A stretch of DNA of 64,000 nt, taken from contig NZ_JBHTCM010000015.1 in the NCBI RefSeq assembly GCF_042665545.1, forward strand, positions 62,001 through 126,000. Direction: 5' to 3'. Every line of letters begins with the position of its first letter. Position 1 is the first letter of the stretch. Below the pieces are notes generated by a model that worked only from the letters and a program-made list of their open reading frames with translations, searched no databases and was not told the DNA's origin. Position numbers and translations under genes: made by a program. This DNA comes from Rhodocista pekingensis. Its GTDB lineage: Bacteria > Pseudomonadota > Alphaproteobacteria > Azospirillales > Azospirillaceae. Of the stretch, positions 63,808-64,000 are shown piece after piece.

Positions 63808-64000
63808 ATGCCCGTGAACCGTCGTATCGTGCTGGCCGAACGGCCGCAGGGGATGCCGACGCCGGAGACCTTCCGGCTGGAGGAGGGGCCGGTTCCGACG
63901 CCCGGCCCTGACCAGGTGCTGTTGCGGACCGTCTGGCTGTCGCTGGACCCCTACATGCGCGGCCGCATGAGCGCCGCGAAATCCTATGCCCAGCCGGTGG
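63808..64000 (+). CDS. MDR-family NADP-dependent oxidoreductase (partial, 3' end outside window)
   Basis: Only the first ~64 residues are present. Reading from the ATG at 63808 (AAAGGA upstream) gives PVNRRIVLAERPQGMPTPETF..., with PTPGPDQVLLRTVWLSLDPYMRGRMSAAKSYAQP. The LSLDPYMRGRM motif is characteristic of the YncB/CurA-like medium-chain reductase family (NADP-dependent leukotriene/prostaglandin reductase-like). It is divergent from fadJ with 234 bp between them. The nucleotide-binding domain is outside the window. Confidence 0.9.
   Translation, partial: MPVNRRIVLAERPQGMPTPETFRLEEGPVPTPGPDQVLLRTVWLSLDPYMRGRMSAAKSYAQPV

Overview
This is a 64 kb chromosomal stretch of a very GC-rich alphaproteobacterium. 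The genome style points to the Rhodospirillales, and I would guess an Azospirillaceae or Rhodospirillum centenum-like organism. The pointers are a ChvI-type response regulator, an Rrf2-type regulator directly upstream of sufB, a PhaR regulator beside a PhaC-like enzyme, a possible EcfG-type stress promoter, the smc/dsb/dciA/mutY neighbourhood, and near-saturated GC at third codon positions. I see no rRNA, tRNA, CRISPR array, IS element or prophage. The organism assignment is inference. High GC leaves very long spurious open frames on every strand, so starts were chosen from ribosome-binding sites, family lengths and overlaps.

Region by region. 0-1 kb: the start of a suf Fe-S assembly operon with its regulator. 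1.2-4 kb: a three-gene membrane/stress operon behind a possible EcfG-type promoter. 4.6-7.6 kb: a lipoprotein, a ChvI-like regulator and a sensor kinase. 7.6-12.4 kb: a Na+/H+ antiporter with a cyclic-nucleotide-binding tail, a universal stress protein, a CBS-domain protein and a lipoprotein. 12.6-19.4 kb: smc, a DsbA-like oxidoreductase, dciA, and divergent mutY followed by a DUF1194 gene. 19.4-20.9 kb: small secreted or membrane proteins between terminators, and a spore-coat-U-like protein.

21-33.5 kb is an alpha-glucan/trehalose locus. GlgB overlaps a fused trehalose synthase-maltokinase, and GlgE carries an extra N-terminal GH13 domain. Together they complete trehalose -> maltose -> maltose-1-phosphate -> linear glucan -> branched glucan. 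A glycosyltransferase-like gene, an outer-membrane barrel, a possible small RNA and a polyphosphate kinase 2 lie among them. 33.6-39.3 kb holds two exported proteins and an operon of phnM, DUF1045 and a Cys/Met-metabolism PLP enzyme, without C-P lyase genes.

39.7-48.7 kb is the most unusual part. Seven tightly packed, mostly overlapping genes encode two nucleotide-sugar epimerases, a B12-type radical SAM enzyme, a GT4 glycosyltransferase and three tandem CgeB-like glycosyltransferases. A tyrosine-phosphatase-like protein follows. It looks like a dedicated pathway for a modified glycan or glycoconjugate whose product cannot be read from sequence.

48.7-64 kb is mixed metabolism: an acyl-CoA dehydrogenase, two small proteins, egtB (ergothioneine), a GH17-GT2 beta-glucan synthase-like membrane protein, a HIT-like protein, a chemotaxis receptor, PHA genes (phaC-like, an overlapping small gene and phaR), a bifunctional beta-oxidation enzyme, and the start of an MDR oxidoreductase cut by the window edge.
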